A stretch of DNA of 64,000 nt from Ahrensia sp. R2A130 (lineage in GTDB: Bacteria; Pseudomonadota; Alphaproteobacteria; Rhizobiales; Rhizobiaceae): the NCBI RefSeq assembly GCF_000179775.1, contig NZ_AEEB01000003.1, positions 682,001 through 746,000 on the forward strand, in the 5' to 3' direction. Position 1 is the first letter of the stretch; each line of letters begins with the position of its first letter. Shown here one piece after another: positions 54,548 through 64,000 of the stretch. Both the position numbers and the translations under genes were made by a program. The notes below the pieces were generated by a model. The model searched no databases, was not told the DNA's origin, and worked only from the letters and a program-made list of their open reading frames with translations.

Positions 54548-55447
54548 CTAGTTCAGCAATCCGGCATGTACCATCGCAGCGCGCACGCGTTGCTCGGTTT
54601 CTGTAGAAATCGGCACGATGGGCAAACGCATGATGTTCTTCATCTTGCCCAGCAGTTCCAACCCATATTTAGCGCCGCCCGGGCTGGGTTCAAGGAACAT
54701 GGCCGTATGAAGCGGCATCAAGCGGTCCTGCAGCTCCAGCGCCAGCTCACGATTTCCCGCAGCAAGCGCTGCCTGAAATTCAGAACACAGGCGCGGTGCA
54801 ACGTTTGCTGTCACCGAGATGCAGCCGACACCGCCATGGGCGCGATGGCCGAGAGCAGAACCGTCTTCGCCGGTGAACTGAATGAAATCAGCACCACAAG
54901 TCGCGCGCTGCAAACTGGCTCTGGCAACGTCGCCCGTGGCATCTTTGATACCGACGATATTGTCATTGACCTTCGCCAATTCGCCAACGGTTTCAGGCGA
55001 AATATCAACGATAGAACGACCCGGCACGTTATAAAGAATGATGGGCAGCGACGTGGATTTCGCCACCGCGTCGAAATGGGCGAACATGCCGCGCTGGTTC
55101 GGCTTATTGTAGTAAGGCGTCACCACCAGCAGCGCATTGGCACCGGCTTTCTCGCCGTGCTGGGCAAATTCTATAGCGGCAGCCGTGTTGTTGGAACCTG
55201 CACCTGCAATAACCGGCACGCGGCCAGCAGAGACCTCAATGCAGATATCGACAACGCGCTTGTGCTCTTCATGCGTGACGGTGGGGCTTTCACCGGTCGT
55301 ACCCATGGGAACGAGGCCATTGGTACCTTCGGAAATCTGCCATTCCACAAAGTCTGCAAATCCCTTCTCGTCCACCGATCCGTCAGTGTTGAACGGTGTA
55401 GCAAGGGCGGGAAACGAGCCGGTGAAAGCTGAGGCAGAAAAGGACAC
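54548..55447 (-). CDS. dapA: 4-hydroxy-tetrahydrodipicolinate synthase
   Basis: First enzyme of the lysine/diaminopimelate branch; condenses pyruvate with aspartate semialdehyde. 299 residues. [14 protein letters not shown] (about 48-61), the Tyr in YYNKPNQ and the Schiff-base Lys in [11 protein letters not shown] are intact. The start is GTG (gives [10 protein letters not shown]) with GGAG eight bases upstream. The plus-strand lytic transglycosylase is divergent, with 240 bp between. Confidence 0.96.
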   Translation of the reverse strand: MSFSASAFTGSFPALATPFNTDGSVDEKGFADFVEWQISEGTNGLVPMGTTGESPTVTHEEHKRVVDICIEVSAGRVPVIAGAGSNNTAAAIEFAQHGEKAGANALLVVTPYYNKPNQRGMFAHFDAVAKSTSLPIILYNVPGRSIVDISPETVGELAKVNDNIVGIKDATGDVARASLQRATCGADFIQFTGEDGSALGHRAHGGVGCISVTANVAPRLCSEFQAALAAGNRELALELQDRLMPLHTAMFLEPSPGGAKYGLELLGKMKNIMRLPIVPISTETEQRVRAAMVHAGLLN

Positions 55448-55586
55448 GGGTTATGCTCCGGAGAAATAAAATACTGCGCGGGTGGCGCGGCGCGACCATA
55501 GGCATCGCCCCCCGTCGCGGCAACCATTGCCTCCACCAACTGCCGCGACGATCTGCACCAAGGTAAATACAAACTAACCGGTTGCG

Positions 55587-55603
55587 GTAAGGTTTGCTTA
55601 ACC
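55587..55603 (+). promoter_or_regulatory. CtrA-like site between dapA and lytic transglycosylase
   Basis: GTAA-GGTTTGC-TTAACC resembles the cell-cycle regulator CtrA box (TTAA-N7-TTAA) with one mismatch in the left half. It lies 85 bp before the transglycosylase start and 140 bp before dapA. A single degenerate box can occur by chance, so confidence is low. Confidence 0.25.
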
Positions 55604-55687
55604 TGCCGGAAACCGTTTGCCGTCATGGTGCCACTTTCGACCTGATCATGCCGTGTTGGCATGGGCAAATATGTTGAGGCGGCAGAT

Positions 55688-57742
55688 ATGACGACATCAT
55701 CGAAACGTTGGACGACCGGCTGCGCGGTGGCAGCTCTCATCGCCACGGGCATGGCCTTACCATTCGCCGCCACCCATGTGGCCGCCGCCAAAACCTATGG
55801 CAGCGCCGCCAGCCTCACCAACACAAACGGCAAGTCCCAAGCCAGCGACAACGCAAGTGCGTCCAAAACGCTGAAGGCCGGTCTTGCCGCCGTGAAGCGT
55901 GGCCGCACCGGCGAAGCCATGTCAGCGCTTTCCAGACTGTCCAAAACCTCACTCGAATATCGCGTATTGAGCTGGACATTGGCCGTTTCAGGCAAAAACC
56001 TCGATGCCATGTGGATTGCAGGTGTTGCGGCACAACTTCCCCATTGGCCTGCCCAAAAGACCATGCGCGCCAACATTGAACGCGCGTTGATCAAATCCAC
56101 CACTGGCGAAGCGCTGGCCGTTGCCTTCAGCGCGACCGAACCTGTTACCGATGAAGGCCGCATCGCGCTGGCCAAGGCACATCTTGCCGCCGGTCGCACG
56201 AAATCCGCATTTAGCATTATCGCTCCTGTATGGCGTGGCAGCAAACTGGACGCCAAAACCGAGCGCACCATCGAACAACGCTTCGGTCGCATTCTCACCC
56301 GTGCCGACTATCGCGCCCGTGTTGAAATGCTGCTGTCCAAACGTCGCTTGCGCGGCGCAGAGCGTCTGGCAGGCAAAGCGGGCGTGACCCACATGGTCGC
56401 CGCGCGCATCGCGGTGGAACGCAAGAACCGCGACGCAGGCAAGCGCATTGCTGCCGTACCAAAGAGCCAGCAGAACAATTCGATGCATCTGCTGACGAAA
56501 GCGATGTACGACACACGGCGCGAACGCATCACCAACGCTTCCAACGCGCTGTTGGCCATTGATCCCAAGTCGCTGTCGGCACCAGTCGCAAAGCAAGTCT
56601 GGACGCAACAGCGCATCGTCATATCCGATCTGCTGGAGGCGAACAAAACCCACCTCGCTTATCGGCTAGCAGCCCACAACACACCCAAATCTGCGCGCCG
56701 GCAATTGGACCAAGCTTTCAAAGCTGGTTGGATCGCACTGCGTAAGCGCGGAGATGCGAAGACCGCGCAAAGCCATTTCGCTCGTTTGATAAAAATGGCC
56801 GGCACACCACTCAGCAAATCGCGCGGTCACTACTGGTTGGGCCGCAGCTATGCCGCCAACGGCGAAAAATCCAACGCCACGGTGTCTTACCGCCGCGCTG
56901 CAGAACACGACACCACATATTACGGCCAGCTTGCGGCCCGCGAATTGGGGCGCAAGTCGATCAACATTTCCAAGGGCAACGCCAGCGGCGGTGACCGCAA
57001 GACGTTTGCGAAATACGAGCTGGTGAAAGCCATCGCGAAGCTTGAATCTGGTGGCCATGCCAGCCGCGCCCGCATCATCTACCGCCATCTAGGCCGCCAT
57101 ATAGAAGACGCTGGCGAACTCGCCTTGCTGGCAGCAAGGGCAGAAAAACGCGGCGACTACCAATTATCACTTCAAGTTGGCAAAGCCGCTTTCCTGCGCG
57201 GTCGCGGTGCGGACCGTCTCGCCTGGCCGCTGGGCGCGATTTCGCGCCAGACGAAAACAAGCGGTGCCGGCCTGCCTCTTGCTTACGCAATCGCGCGGCA
57301 GGAAAGCACATTTCAGATCGATGCCCGTTCCCCTGCAAACGCGCTCGGCCTCATGCAACTGCTGCCGACAACGGCCAAACGCACCGCGCAATCTATCGGC
57401 ATCCGCTATTCGCGCAGCAAACTCACCACGGATGCCAGCTACAATGCCCGGCTCGGCACCGCATTTCTCGATCAACAAATGGATCGTTTCGGAGGTTCGT
57501 TCGTGCTGACCTTTGCCGCTTATAACGCCGGGCCACGCCGTGCTGCAGAATGGATCGAGCGCTTTGGTGACCCCCGTGGCGCAAAGCTCTACACGGTTAT
57601 CGACTGGGTGGAGACGATCCCCTATTCGGAAACCCGCAACTATGTGCAGCGTGTGATGGAAAATTATCAGGTCTATAAGACCCGTCTCAAAGGTGGACGC
57701 CTGACCATTTCCGAAGACATTCGCGCAGGTCGTCGCGGCTAG
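55688..57742 (+). CDS. Soluble lytic murein transglycosylase
   Basis: Periplasmic enzyme cleaving peptidoglycan glycan strands to 1,6-anhydro products; 684 residues from the ATG at 55688. A signal peptide (CAVAALIATGMALPFAATHVAAA) precedes a long helical, repeat-like superhelix (about 50-490). The C-terminal SLT domain reads LAYAIARQESTFQIDARSPANALGLMQLLPTTAK, where Glu in RQESTF is catalytic. TFAAYNAGPRRAAEWIERFG and Tyr/Asn residues complete the fold. The ATG at 55661 would add nine residues before the signal. Confidence 0.94.
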   Translation: MTTSSKRWTTGCAVAALIATGMALPFAATHVAAAKTYGSAASLTNTNGKSQASDNASASKTLKAGLAAVKRGRTGEAMSALSRLSKTSLEYRVLSWTLAVSGKNLDAMWIAGVAAQLPHWPAQKTMRANIERALIKSTTGEALAVAFSATEPVTDEGRIALAKAHLAAGRTKSAFSIIAPVWRGSKLDAKTERTIEQRFGRILTRADYRARVEMLLSKRRLRGAERLAGKAGVTHMVAARIAVERKNRDAGKRIAAVPKSQQNNSMHLLTKAMYDTRRERITNASNALLAIDPKSLSAPVAKQVWTQQRIVISDLLEANKTHLAYRLAAHNTPKSARRQLDQAFKAGWIALRKRGDAKTAQSHFARLIKMAGTPLSKSRGHYWLGRSYAANGEKSNATVSYRRAAEHDTTYYGQLAARELGRKSINISKGNASGGDRKTFAKYELVKAIAKLESGGHASRARIIYRHLGRHIEDAGELALLAARAEKRGDYQLSLQVGKAAFLRGRGADRLAWPLGAISRQTKTSGAGLPLAYAIARQESTFQIDARSPANALGLMQLLPTTAKRTAQSIGIRYSRSKLTTDASYNARLGTAFLDQQMDRFGGSFVLTFAAYNAGPRRAAEWIERFGDPRGAKLYTVIDWVETIPYSETRNYVQRVMENYQVYKTRLKGGRLTISEDIRAGRRG

Positions 57743-57808
57743 GTCTCTTGCGGCAACGTTTATGCTGTTTCAGGGTTAGGTCCTAATTACCCGCCAGCGC
57801 TGGACACC

Positions 57809-58705
57809 ATGAGCGACCAAGAAGCACAAGATATCACCCGCACGTCCTTTTCGCTCGCCATGCGCGACGGGGAGATACTGCACGGCTGGCGTTATACCCG
57901 ATCCGATGGCGGAACCGGCAGCTGCAATCACCTGTTGGCGCTTCATGGAGAGTTGGGGAACGCACGACAGCTGACATTAATTGCTCACGCAGCTTTGGCG
58001 CAAACGAATGGACCTGCGTCGATCATAACCCCTGACATGCGGGGCCGTGGCCGCTCCAGCAGCGCAAAGGCTGCGGGAACGGATGTTCAAACGGACGCGG
58101 CCGATCTGATTTCGATCTGCGACGGCTTGAACTTGCATCACGTGGACATGCTGGTCAGCGGACGGTCTGCAGGTATCCTTTTCAACGCCCTGCCCGGCCG
58201 TCCCACCCTTTGCCGCAAGGTCGTGTTCAACGATGGCGCGCCCGCCTTCGACCCCGTCGGTATCGCAGCGCACACAGCACGCATCCAGCGCGGTGGCGAA
58301 CCGGCAACTTGGGAAGAGGCCGTGGAACGCCTCACCGCCGGACGATCACAGTTTTTGGAAGGCCGCAGCGCCGACGAGTTGAAAGCCTACGCCCGTGCGA
58401 TCTGGCGCGATGACAACGGTAAACCCGTGCGAGACCGTTCCCGCGATCTCGTGCGCGATTCCAACAGCGGCAGCTTCGACGACAAACAGCCAGAATATTG
58501 GAAAGAACTGGCGATCCTTAAAGACCGGCCCGTTTTGCTTATTCACGGCGAGCAATCGAAGCTGGTCACCAACAAAGAAGTTACGGCCATGAAGGAAAGT
58601 CTCGGCAACAATCTCACCGTCGTCGAAGCATCTGGTCAAGGTCATCCGCCTGAGCTGGCAGCAGGACAGCTGCCCAAAACCGTGACAGACTTTCTCGCAG
58701 CCTAA
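57809..58705 (+). CDS. Alpha/beta hydrolase
   Basis: Cytoplasmic serine hydrolase-like protein of 298 residues. The nucleophile elbow is GRSAG (in LVSGRSAGILFNA, about 115-119), and the oxyanion region is LLALHGELGNAR. A late LLIHGEQSKLV with Asp/Glu and GQGHPPELAAG supply the acid and His, so the triad appears complete. The substrate is unknown. Convergent with the ABC exporter; the stop codons overlap by four bases. The upstream 66 bp contain a TTAGG-T-CCTAA palindrome (57776-57786). Confidence 0.85.
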   Translation: MSDQEAQDITRTSFSLAMRDGEILHGWRYTRSDGGTGSCNHLLALHGELGNARQLTLIAHAALAQTNGPASIITPDMRGRGRSSSAKAAGTDVQTDAADLISICDGLNLHHVDMLVSGRSAGILFNALPGRPTLCRKVVFNDGAPAFDPVGIAAHTARIQRGGEPATWEEAVERLTAGRSQFLEGRSADELKAYARAIWRDDNGKPVRDRSRDLVRDSNSGSFDDKQPEYWKELAILKDRPVLLIHGEQSKLVTNKEVTAMKESLGNNLTVVEASGQGHPPELAAGQLPKTVTDFLAA

Positions 58706-60537
58706 ATATCGAGAAACCCGCCCGACTGTCGCGCCCAAAGATCAGCGTATAACCCACCTGTCAGCAGCAACTCGTCATGCGTTCCACTTTCGACAATCCG
58801 GCCATCTTCCACCACCACCAGCCGGTCCAGATGAGCGATGGTGGACAACCGGTGGGCGATAGCGATGACGGTTTTACCGCGCATCAACTCAGCCAGATTT
58901 TCGTTGATCGCGGCCTCAACTTGAGAATCCAGTGCGGAAGTCGCTTCGTCCAAAAGCAATATCGGCGCATTGCGCAGGAACACGCGGGCGAGCGCGATCC
59001 GCTGTCGCTGACCACCGGAAAGCTTCACTCCACGTTCGCCCACATGAGCATCGAGGCCTGTGCGTCCTTTGGCGTCGCGCAGCACTTCGATGAACCCGTC
59101 TGCCTGCGCCTGTCGTGCAGCATCCCACACCGCTTCATCGCTCACATCGCTCATACCGAACGCGATATTGTCTCGCACGCTGCGATGCAGAAGCGCCGTA
59201 TCCTGAGACACCATACCTAGGGCTGAACGAAGCGATGTCTGGGAAACCTTGGCGATCTCCTGCCCATCAATTTCGATGGCCCCGGCATCAAGATCGTTGA
59301 AGCGCAGCAAGAGGTTAAGCAGCGTCGTCTTGCCTGCACCCGATGGCCCCACGATGCCCAGCTTTTCTCCAGGTGCGATAGCAAGGTCGAAATTCTCAAG
59401 AACCGAAGACGCCCCCTCATAGGCAAAATCAACTTTGCGAAACGCAACTGCCGCGTCTCTCACAACCAGTTCAGAAGCATCGGCTGCATCAACGATTGTC
59501 GGTCGCTGGGAAATGAGCGCAGCGCTGTTTTGAACGGTGCCAAAATTGCGGAACAAGCCGTTCAATAGCCCCAACAACCGTCCCATTAGCAGGTTCAGTC
59601 GCAGGCAAAGCGCCAGTGCGATTGCTACCGAACCGGCGGTTAACTCTCCAAGCGAAAACAACCAAAGAGCCATAGCCGCCACAACAACCAGCATGGTGCT
59701 GGACACAGCCTGAAACGCGATCCGCATACCGGCAATGGCACGGGTAAAGCGGCGCAGTAGCACCAGAACATCATCCCAAGCGGCGCGAATGTAGTCGTCA
59801 TTGGCAGCTTCGGCAGCATGCAGCTTCACGGTGCGGATATTGCCGTAGCCATCCACCAGACGCCCTGTCAGCACAGCGGTTTGTTCAGCCATGCGCCTAC
59901 CCCGATCACGCACCCGCGGCACTGCTACGCGCGCGATAACGGCGACCAGAACCAACCACAACAAGACAGGCAGCATCAGACGCCAATCAAGGCCTGCAAT
60001 GACCACCAGCGTCGTCAATGCGAAAATCGATATGAACCAGATGATCTGGAGCAACGACACCATGAAGTCGCCGGACGCTTGCCCAGACTGCCAAACTTTC
60101 TGCGAGATACGCCCGGCCATCTCGTCATCAAAGAACCCGACGTCCTGACGTGAAACAGCAAGGTGAGACTGCCAGCGCACCAGCGTAAAAAACTCAGGCA
60201 CAACAATTTGCTCTTCCACGACCGCAGTCGCCGTAGCGATGATAGTGCGGATCACGGCCACAAGAACGGCCATGGCGATGAGCGTGGTCGCGTTGTCGGT
60301 GAAAATTGCAGACGCCTCTCCGCCATTCATCATGTCGACGATCAAACCAACGAAGATGAACAGGAGAGCTTCGACCAGAGCGGTGGCTCCCCCCAACCCC
60401 AACATGGCCGTAAATGACCAAGGCGTCTGCCTTGCGAAATGGGCGAGAAAGCCCAAACCCGGCGCGGGCGGTGGGCCTTGGTCTGTGCGCTCGAAGGGGC
60501 GGCCAAAGGCTTCAAAGAATCGAAAGAATGCGTCCAT
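58702..60537 (-). CDS. ABC exporter, fused permease/ATPase (MsbA/MDR-like)
   Basis: Inner-membrane half-transporter of 611 residues from MDAFFRFFEAFGRPF, with a longer upstream frame lacking features. Six helices (about 45-325) precede Walker A GPSGAGKTT, the signature [16 protein letters not shown] and Walker B ILLLDEATSALDSQ. NLRM-type coupling helices are typical of multidrug or lipid exporters. It differs from the Atm1-type gene at 24036 in lacking a regulator beside it. The substrate is unknown. Divergent from the peptide importer at 60647. Confidence 0.9.
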   Translation of the reverse strand: MDAFFRFFEAFGRPFERTDQGPPPAPGLGFLAHFARQTPWSFTAMLGLGGATALVEALLFIFVGLIVDMMNGGEASAIFTDNATTLIAMAVLVAVIRTIIATATAVVEEQIVVPEFFTLVRWQSHLAVSRQDVGFFDDEMAGRISQKVWQSGQASGDFMVSLLQIIWFISIFALTTLVVIAGLDWRLMLPVLLWLVLVAVIARVAVPRVRDRGRRMAEQTAVLTGRLVDGYGNIRTVKLHAAEAANDDYIRAAWDDVLVLLRRFTRAIAGMRIAFQAVSSTMLVVVAAMALWLFSLGELTAGSVAIALALCLRLNLLMGRLLGLLNGLFRNFGTVQNSAALISQRPTIVDAADASELVVRDAAVAFRKVDFAYEGASSVLENFDLAIAPGEKLGIVGPSGAGKTTLLNLLLRFNDLDAGAIEIDGQEIAKVSQTSLRSALGMVSQDTALLHRSVRDNIAFGMSDVSDEAVWDAARQAQADGFIEVLRDAKGRTGLDAHVGERGVKLSGGQRQRIALARVFLRNAPILLLDEATSALDSQVEAAINENLAELMRGKTVIAIAHRLSTIAHLDRLVVVEDGRIVESGTHDELLLTGGLYADLWARQSGGFLDI

Positions 60538-60646
60538 CCTCACCTTGTAGCGGCCACACGACACAACGTCGCCCGTGGCATGATCGACAGAGGCTTGAGA
60601 GAGTGTAATTGTGAGCGCGCATCTCCTGCCCTAGTCTCGCCGCCAC

Positions 60647-61597
60647 ATGACGTATCTTCTCATCCGCAAGGCCGCATGGGCCATCGCAACCCTCGCGGTC
60701 GCGTCGCTATTCGTGTTCCTCACGATGGAAGTGGTACCGGGCGATGCAGCGCAGGTGATGCTGGGCATCAACGCGACCGATGAAGCGGTAGCCGCTCTAC
60801 GCGAACGGTTGGGCCTCGATCTGCCGCTTTGGCAGCGTTATCTTAGTTGGGTCGGCGGTATGGTGCAGGGCGATTTTGGTACCAGCTATATCTACTCTGA
60901 ACCGGTGTCGTATCTGGTGGCAGACCGCATCACGGTAAGTCTTCCGCTCGCAATCATCGCGCTGGTTTTATCGACCGCTATAGCGATCCCAATAGGTGTG
61001 TGGACGGCATCGCGTCGAGGCTCGATGCTCGACACGGTGGTAATGGGCATCACCCAAGTGGGCATCGCAATTCCGAATTTCTGGTTCGCGCTGTTGATGG
61101 TCTATGTCTTCGCCATCGGCCTGCAATGGCTGCCAGCAGGCGGCTTTCCGGGGTGGGATGCAGGCGTGTTTCCAGCGTTGAAAGCACTCGCCATGCCCGC
61201 AATTGCATTGGCACTGCCGCAAGCTGCGATCCTCGCCCGCGTCACCCGCTCGGCTCTACTGGAAACCATGGGGCAAGACTATATCCGCACAGCCCGCGCG
61301 AAGGGCTTGAGCCGCCGCGCGACACTGTGGGGCCACGCGCTGCGAAACGCACTCATTCCGGTGCTGACGATAATGGGCCTGCAATTCGCCTATCTGCTGG
61401 CCGGCACCATCATAATCGAAAACGTGTTCTATCTTCCCGGTCTTGGGCGGCTCGTGTTTCAAGCCATCACCCAGCGCGACATCATCGTGGTTGAAAGCGT
61501 GGTCATGATGCTGGTGGCGACGAACATCATCATCAATTTCATCGTCGATCTTCTCTACGCCGTGGTCGATCCGCGCCTGCGGAAGGCGCCTGCATGA
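60647..61597 (+). CDS. Peptide-type ABC transporter permease (DppB/OppB family)
   Basis: Inner-membrane permease of 316 residues with six helices. MTYLLIRKAAWAIATLAVASLFVFLTMEVVPGD is the typical N-terminus. The EAA loop is visible as LLETMGQDYIRTARAKGLSRRATLWGHALRNALIPVL (about 202-238). Works with the next permease and the fused ATPase to import di/oligopeptides, or a similar solute such as nickel or glutathione. No binding-protein gene lies upstream. The stop overlaps the next start as ATGA. Confidence 0.93.
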   Translation: MTYLLIRKAAWAIATLAVASLFVFLTMEVVPGDAAQVMLGINATDEAVAALRERLGLDLPLWQRYLSWVGGMVQGDFGTSYIYSEPVSYLVADRITVSLPLAIIALVLSTAIAIPIGVWTASRRGSMLDTVVMGITQVGIAIPNFWFALLMVYVFAIGLQWLPAGGFPGWDAGVFPALKALAMPAIALALPQAAILARVTRSALLETMGQDYIRTARAKGLSRRATLWGHALRNALIPVLTIMGLQFAYLLAGTIIIENVFYLPGLGRLVFQAITQRDIIVVESVVMMLVATNIIINFIVDLLYAVVDPRLRKAPA

Positions 61598-62457
61598 GCG
61601 TACCGGAAACTCATCGCCTGCCCGGTTTTCGTGAAAGCGCGTTTGCCAGCCGCAGCTTCGTGATCGGCCTGACGGTTACGCTCATCATCTGCGCGATGGC
61701 TGCGATTTCGTTCATCTGGACGCCCTACGATGTCACGTCGTTGGCCATCGGCGACCGCCTGCAAAAACCGTCTGCCGCGCACTGGTTCGGCACGGATCAT
61801 TTTGGCCGCGATATCGCTTCCATGATCATGGTCGGCGCACGCAACTCCATCGCGGTCGCTGTGGTGGCCGTGGTCATCGGCATGGGCATCGGCGTTCCGT
61901 TGGGGTGTTGGGCAGCATCACGCGGCGGCCTGCCGGATGAGGCTCTTATGCGCGGCAACGATGTCATCTTCGCCTTCCCGGCCCTGCTGTCTGCCGTGAT
62001 GATTTCTGCAGTCTTCGGTCCCGGTGCGATCAACGCGATCATCGCCATCGGCATATTCAACATTCCCGTCTTTGCGCGGCTTTCACGTGGCGGAGCGCTG
62101 GCCCTGTGGCAACGAGACTTCATCGCCGCCGCCCGTGTGTCCGGCAAATCCTCGGCGCGCATCACGGTGGAACATATCGTTCCGAACATCGCTGATATTC
62201 TGATCGTCCAGGCCACCATCGCACTCGCGTTGGGCATCCTTCAGGAGGCAGGCCTCGCCTATGTCGGCCTCGGTACGCAACCGCCCTTCCCCAGTTGGGG
62301 CCGCATGTTGAACGAAGCGCAAACGATGATGAGCTTCGCGCCCCATATGGCCATCGCGCCGGGCATTGCCATCGTCGTCACCGTGCTCGGCCTCAACCTT
62401 CTGGGCGATGGCCTGCGCGATGCACTCGACCCGAAACTGGCGAGGCTGCGCTCGTGA
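61594..62457 (+). CDS. Peptide-type ABC transporter permease (DppC/OppC family)
   Basis: Second inner-membrane permease, 287 residues, six helices. HWFGTDHFGRDIASMIMVGARNSIAVAVVAVVIGMGIGVPLG (about 64-106) is the DppC signature. The EAA loop ALWQRDFIAAARVSGKSSARITVEHIVPNI is at about 170-200. Both ends overlap neighbours by four bases (ATGA upstream, GTGA downstream), so the transporter unit is tightly coupled. Confidence 0.93.
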   Translation: MSVPETHRLPGFRESAFASRSFVIGLTVTLIICAMAAISFIWTPYDVTSLAIGDRLQKPSAAHWFGTDHFGRDIASMIMVGARNSIAVAVVAVVIGMGIGVPLGCWAASRGGLPDEALMRGNDVIFAFPALLSAVMISAVFGPGAINAIIAIGIFNIPVFARLSRGGALALWQRDFIAAARVSGKSSARITVEHIVPNIADILIVQATIALALGILQEAGLAYVGLGTQPPFPSWGRMLNEAQTMMSFAPHMAIAPGIAIVVTVLGLNLLGDGLRDALDPKLARLRS

Positions 62458-64000
62458 GCCTAACCATAAACGATCTGCATCTCAGCATCGGCGGCAGCAA
62501 AATCCTGAGCGGCATTTCGCTGGAGGCGAAACCGGGGCGTACCCTCGGCATCGTCGGCGAAAGCGGTTCGGGAAAATCCATGACGGCGCTGTCCGTGATG
62601 CAGCTTCTACCGCTGGGTTCTCACACCACAGGCAGCATCAATTTCGCAGAACACGACCTCCTGAATGCCCCAGACGAATTGATGCAGGACTTGCGGGGCG
62701 ACGACATCGCCATGATTTTTCAAGAGCCCATGACGGCATTGAACCCCGTCCACACCATCGGCGATCAAATCGCAGAAGGCATATGCCTGCACACCGGCGC
62801 ATCAAAAAGCGAAGCGCACCGGCAAGCGGCAAAGCTCATGGCAGACGTAGGGCTTCCGGTTGAGCGGTTCCCGTTGGGTCGTTTTCCGCACCAACTTTCC
62901 GGCGGTCAACGCCAGCGTGTCGCCATCGCCATGGCCTGCGCCCAATCGCCCGATCTGCTCATCGCAGACGAGCCCACCACCGCGCTCGATGTCGTCCTGC
63001 AGGCACAAATTCTCGATCTTCTGCGCGCCCGCGTAGAAAACAGCGGCATGGCGCTCATGCTTATCACCCACGACCTCGCTGTGGTGGCGGATATGGCGGA
63101 CGACTTGATCGTCATGCGCGAGGGTGAGATTGTCGACCACGGCCCCACAAAGAGCGTGCTGCGGTCGCTGGCTCATCCCTATACGGCGAAATTGGCAGCA
63201 GCTTCGACCCACCGGCCAGCGCTGAAGCCTGCCAATGTTGCGTTGGTTGCTGCGCCCATCGTTCAAGTTCAGAACATCACCCGCGACTACTCCACACCAC
63301 GCCAAAGCCTGTTCCAAAAGGGCAAACCATTTCGCGCGGTCGATGATGTCAGCTTCAATATTCGCGCGGGCGAAAGCCTCGGTCTCGTTGGTGCGTCAGG
63401 CTGCGGAAAATCCACGCTGGCAAAGATGATACTCGCGCTGGACAAACCGACAAACGGCTCGATCCTGATCAATAGCACTGATATTGCCACAGCAGATCAA
63501 GCCGCCATGCGGCCCGTACGCTGTGCCGTTCAAGCCGTGTTTCAAGACCCCGGCAGTTCTTTCGATCCACGCCACACGGTAGAACGTCTCATCGCCGAAC
63601 CGCTTCATCTGGAACCAAAACTGAGCGCGGACGAACGTCGTCAGCGCGTGCTGGATGCTCTTGCAGAAGTCGCCATGCCCGCCGACAGCCTGCACCGCTA
63701 CCCCCACGAATTTTCTGGCGGGCAGCGGCAGCGTTTGGCGCTGGCCCGTGCGCTCATCACGCGCCCCTCACTGATCGTTGCCGACGAGCCGGTCTCCGCG
63801 TTGGACGTTTCAATTCGGGCGCAAATTCTGGATCTGATCGCAGATCTTCGCCACCGCCTTGGTATCGCGTGGTTGTTCATCAGCCATGACCTTGGCGTGG
63901 TGCGGGCGATCTGCGATGAAGTGATGGTAATGGATGCGGGGCGTATCGTCGAACGTGGGGCTTGCAACAGCGTTTTCGACGCGCCGCAAAGCAATGCTGC
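62454..64000 (+). CDS. Peptide ABC transporter, double ATP-binding protein (3' end cut)
   Basis: Two DppD/DppF-type ATPase domains fused in one protein, as in YejF or GsiA; 515 residues are visible, and the C-terminus lies beyond the right edge. Domain 1 has Walker A GESGSGKS (about 35-42), [14 protein letters not shown] and [10 protein letters not shown]. Domain 2 has GASGCGKST (about 313-321), [15 protein letters not shown] and [10 protein letters not shown]. The start is GTG, overlapping the permease stop as GTGA. The long frame is open to the window end. Confidence 0.93.
   Translation, partial: MSLTINDLHLSIGGSKILSGISLEAKPGRTLGIVGESGSGKSMTALSVMQLLPLGSHTTGSINFAEHDLLNAPDELMQDLRGDDIAMIFQEPMTALNPVHTIGDQIAEGICLHTGASKSEAHRQAAKLMADVGLPVERFPLGRFPHQLSGGQRQRVAIAMACAQSPDLLIADEPTTALDVVLQAQILDLLRARVENSGMALMLITHDLAVVADMADDLIVMREGEIVDHGPTKSVLRSLAHPYTAKLAAASTHRPALKPANVALVAAPIVQVQNITRDYSTPRQSLFQKGKPFRAVDDVSFNIRAGESLGLVGASGCGKSTLAKMILALDKPTNGSILINSTDIATADQAAMRPVRCAVQAVFQDPGSSFDPRHTVERLIAEPLHLEPKLSADERRQRVLDALAEVAMPADSLHRYPHEFSGGQRQRLALARALITRPSLIVADEPVSALDVSIRAQILDLIADLRHRLGIAWLFISHDLGVVRAICDEVMVMDAGRIVERGACNSVFDAPQSNA

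Overview
The window reads as ordinary chromosome from an alphaproteobacterium, most likely a Hyphomicrobiales (Rhizobiales) member with about 57% GC. Support comes from gene order: rpsF-rpsR-DUF2232-rplI-dnaB-alr-radA-cvpA-purF, lepB-rnc-era-recO, a bifunctional Rel, a TIGR02301 protein, and an alphaproteobacterial-type LexA box. I could not fix the genus. No tRNA, rRNA, CRISPR array, complete insertion sequence or prophage was seen. Genes are densely packed, with many 1-4 bp ATGA, TGATG, TTGA or GTGA stop/start overlaps.

Layout. 1-3103 (-): branched-chain amino acid type ABC importer livG-livF-livH-livM (livM cut by the left edge). 3209-4815 (+): an orphan SsuB/TauB-like ATPase and an EamA permease. 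5040-15994 (+): the ribosomal/replication/purine block (S6, S18, DUF2232, L9, DnaB, Alr, RadA, CvpA, PurF, SDR). It is interrupted at 10278-11646 by about 0.8 kb of structured non-coding DNA and a flavin-type PPOX gene with a LexA box. 16199-21697 (+): PadR regulator, adaptor and a large RND pump, with a palindrome over the promoter. 21739-26301 (-): psd and pssA, a DUF1194 protein, an Atm1-type exporter and its ArsR regulator with a perfect operator-like palindrome. 26403-34893: LysM protein, LOG protein, RarD, citramalate synthase, CysS with a Cys-Cys leader peptide, LysE-type exporter, SRAP protease, Nudix and TIGR02301 proteins. 35056-38450: hypothetical proteins, YgfZ, HD hydrolase, PTP-like phosphatase and PilZ. 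38575-42618 (-): NAD de novo synthesis, nadA-DUF6614-like-nadB-nadC. 42704-45322: FAH-family hydratase, MFS carrier and thioesterase. 45343-48485 (-): recO, era, rnc, lepB. 48583-55447: UdgB, NYN protein, rpoZ, rel, DUF2062, acpS, smpB and dapA. 55688-60537: lytic transglycosylase, alpha/beta hydrolase and an ABC exporter. 60647-64000 (+): a peptide-type ABC importer (two permeases and a fused double ATPase cut by the right edge).

The genes are mostly housekeeping. What merits attention is regulatory and compositional: an SOS-type promoter in front of PPOX-radA, a putative cysteine-sensing leader in front of cysS, operator-like palindromes for the ArsR/Atm1 and PadR/RND units, a low-GC patch inside cysS, and the structured insertion between alr and radA. 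I found no clear candidate for a wholly new multi-gene system.
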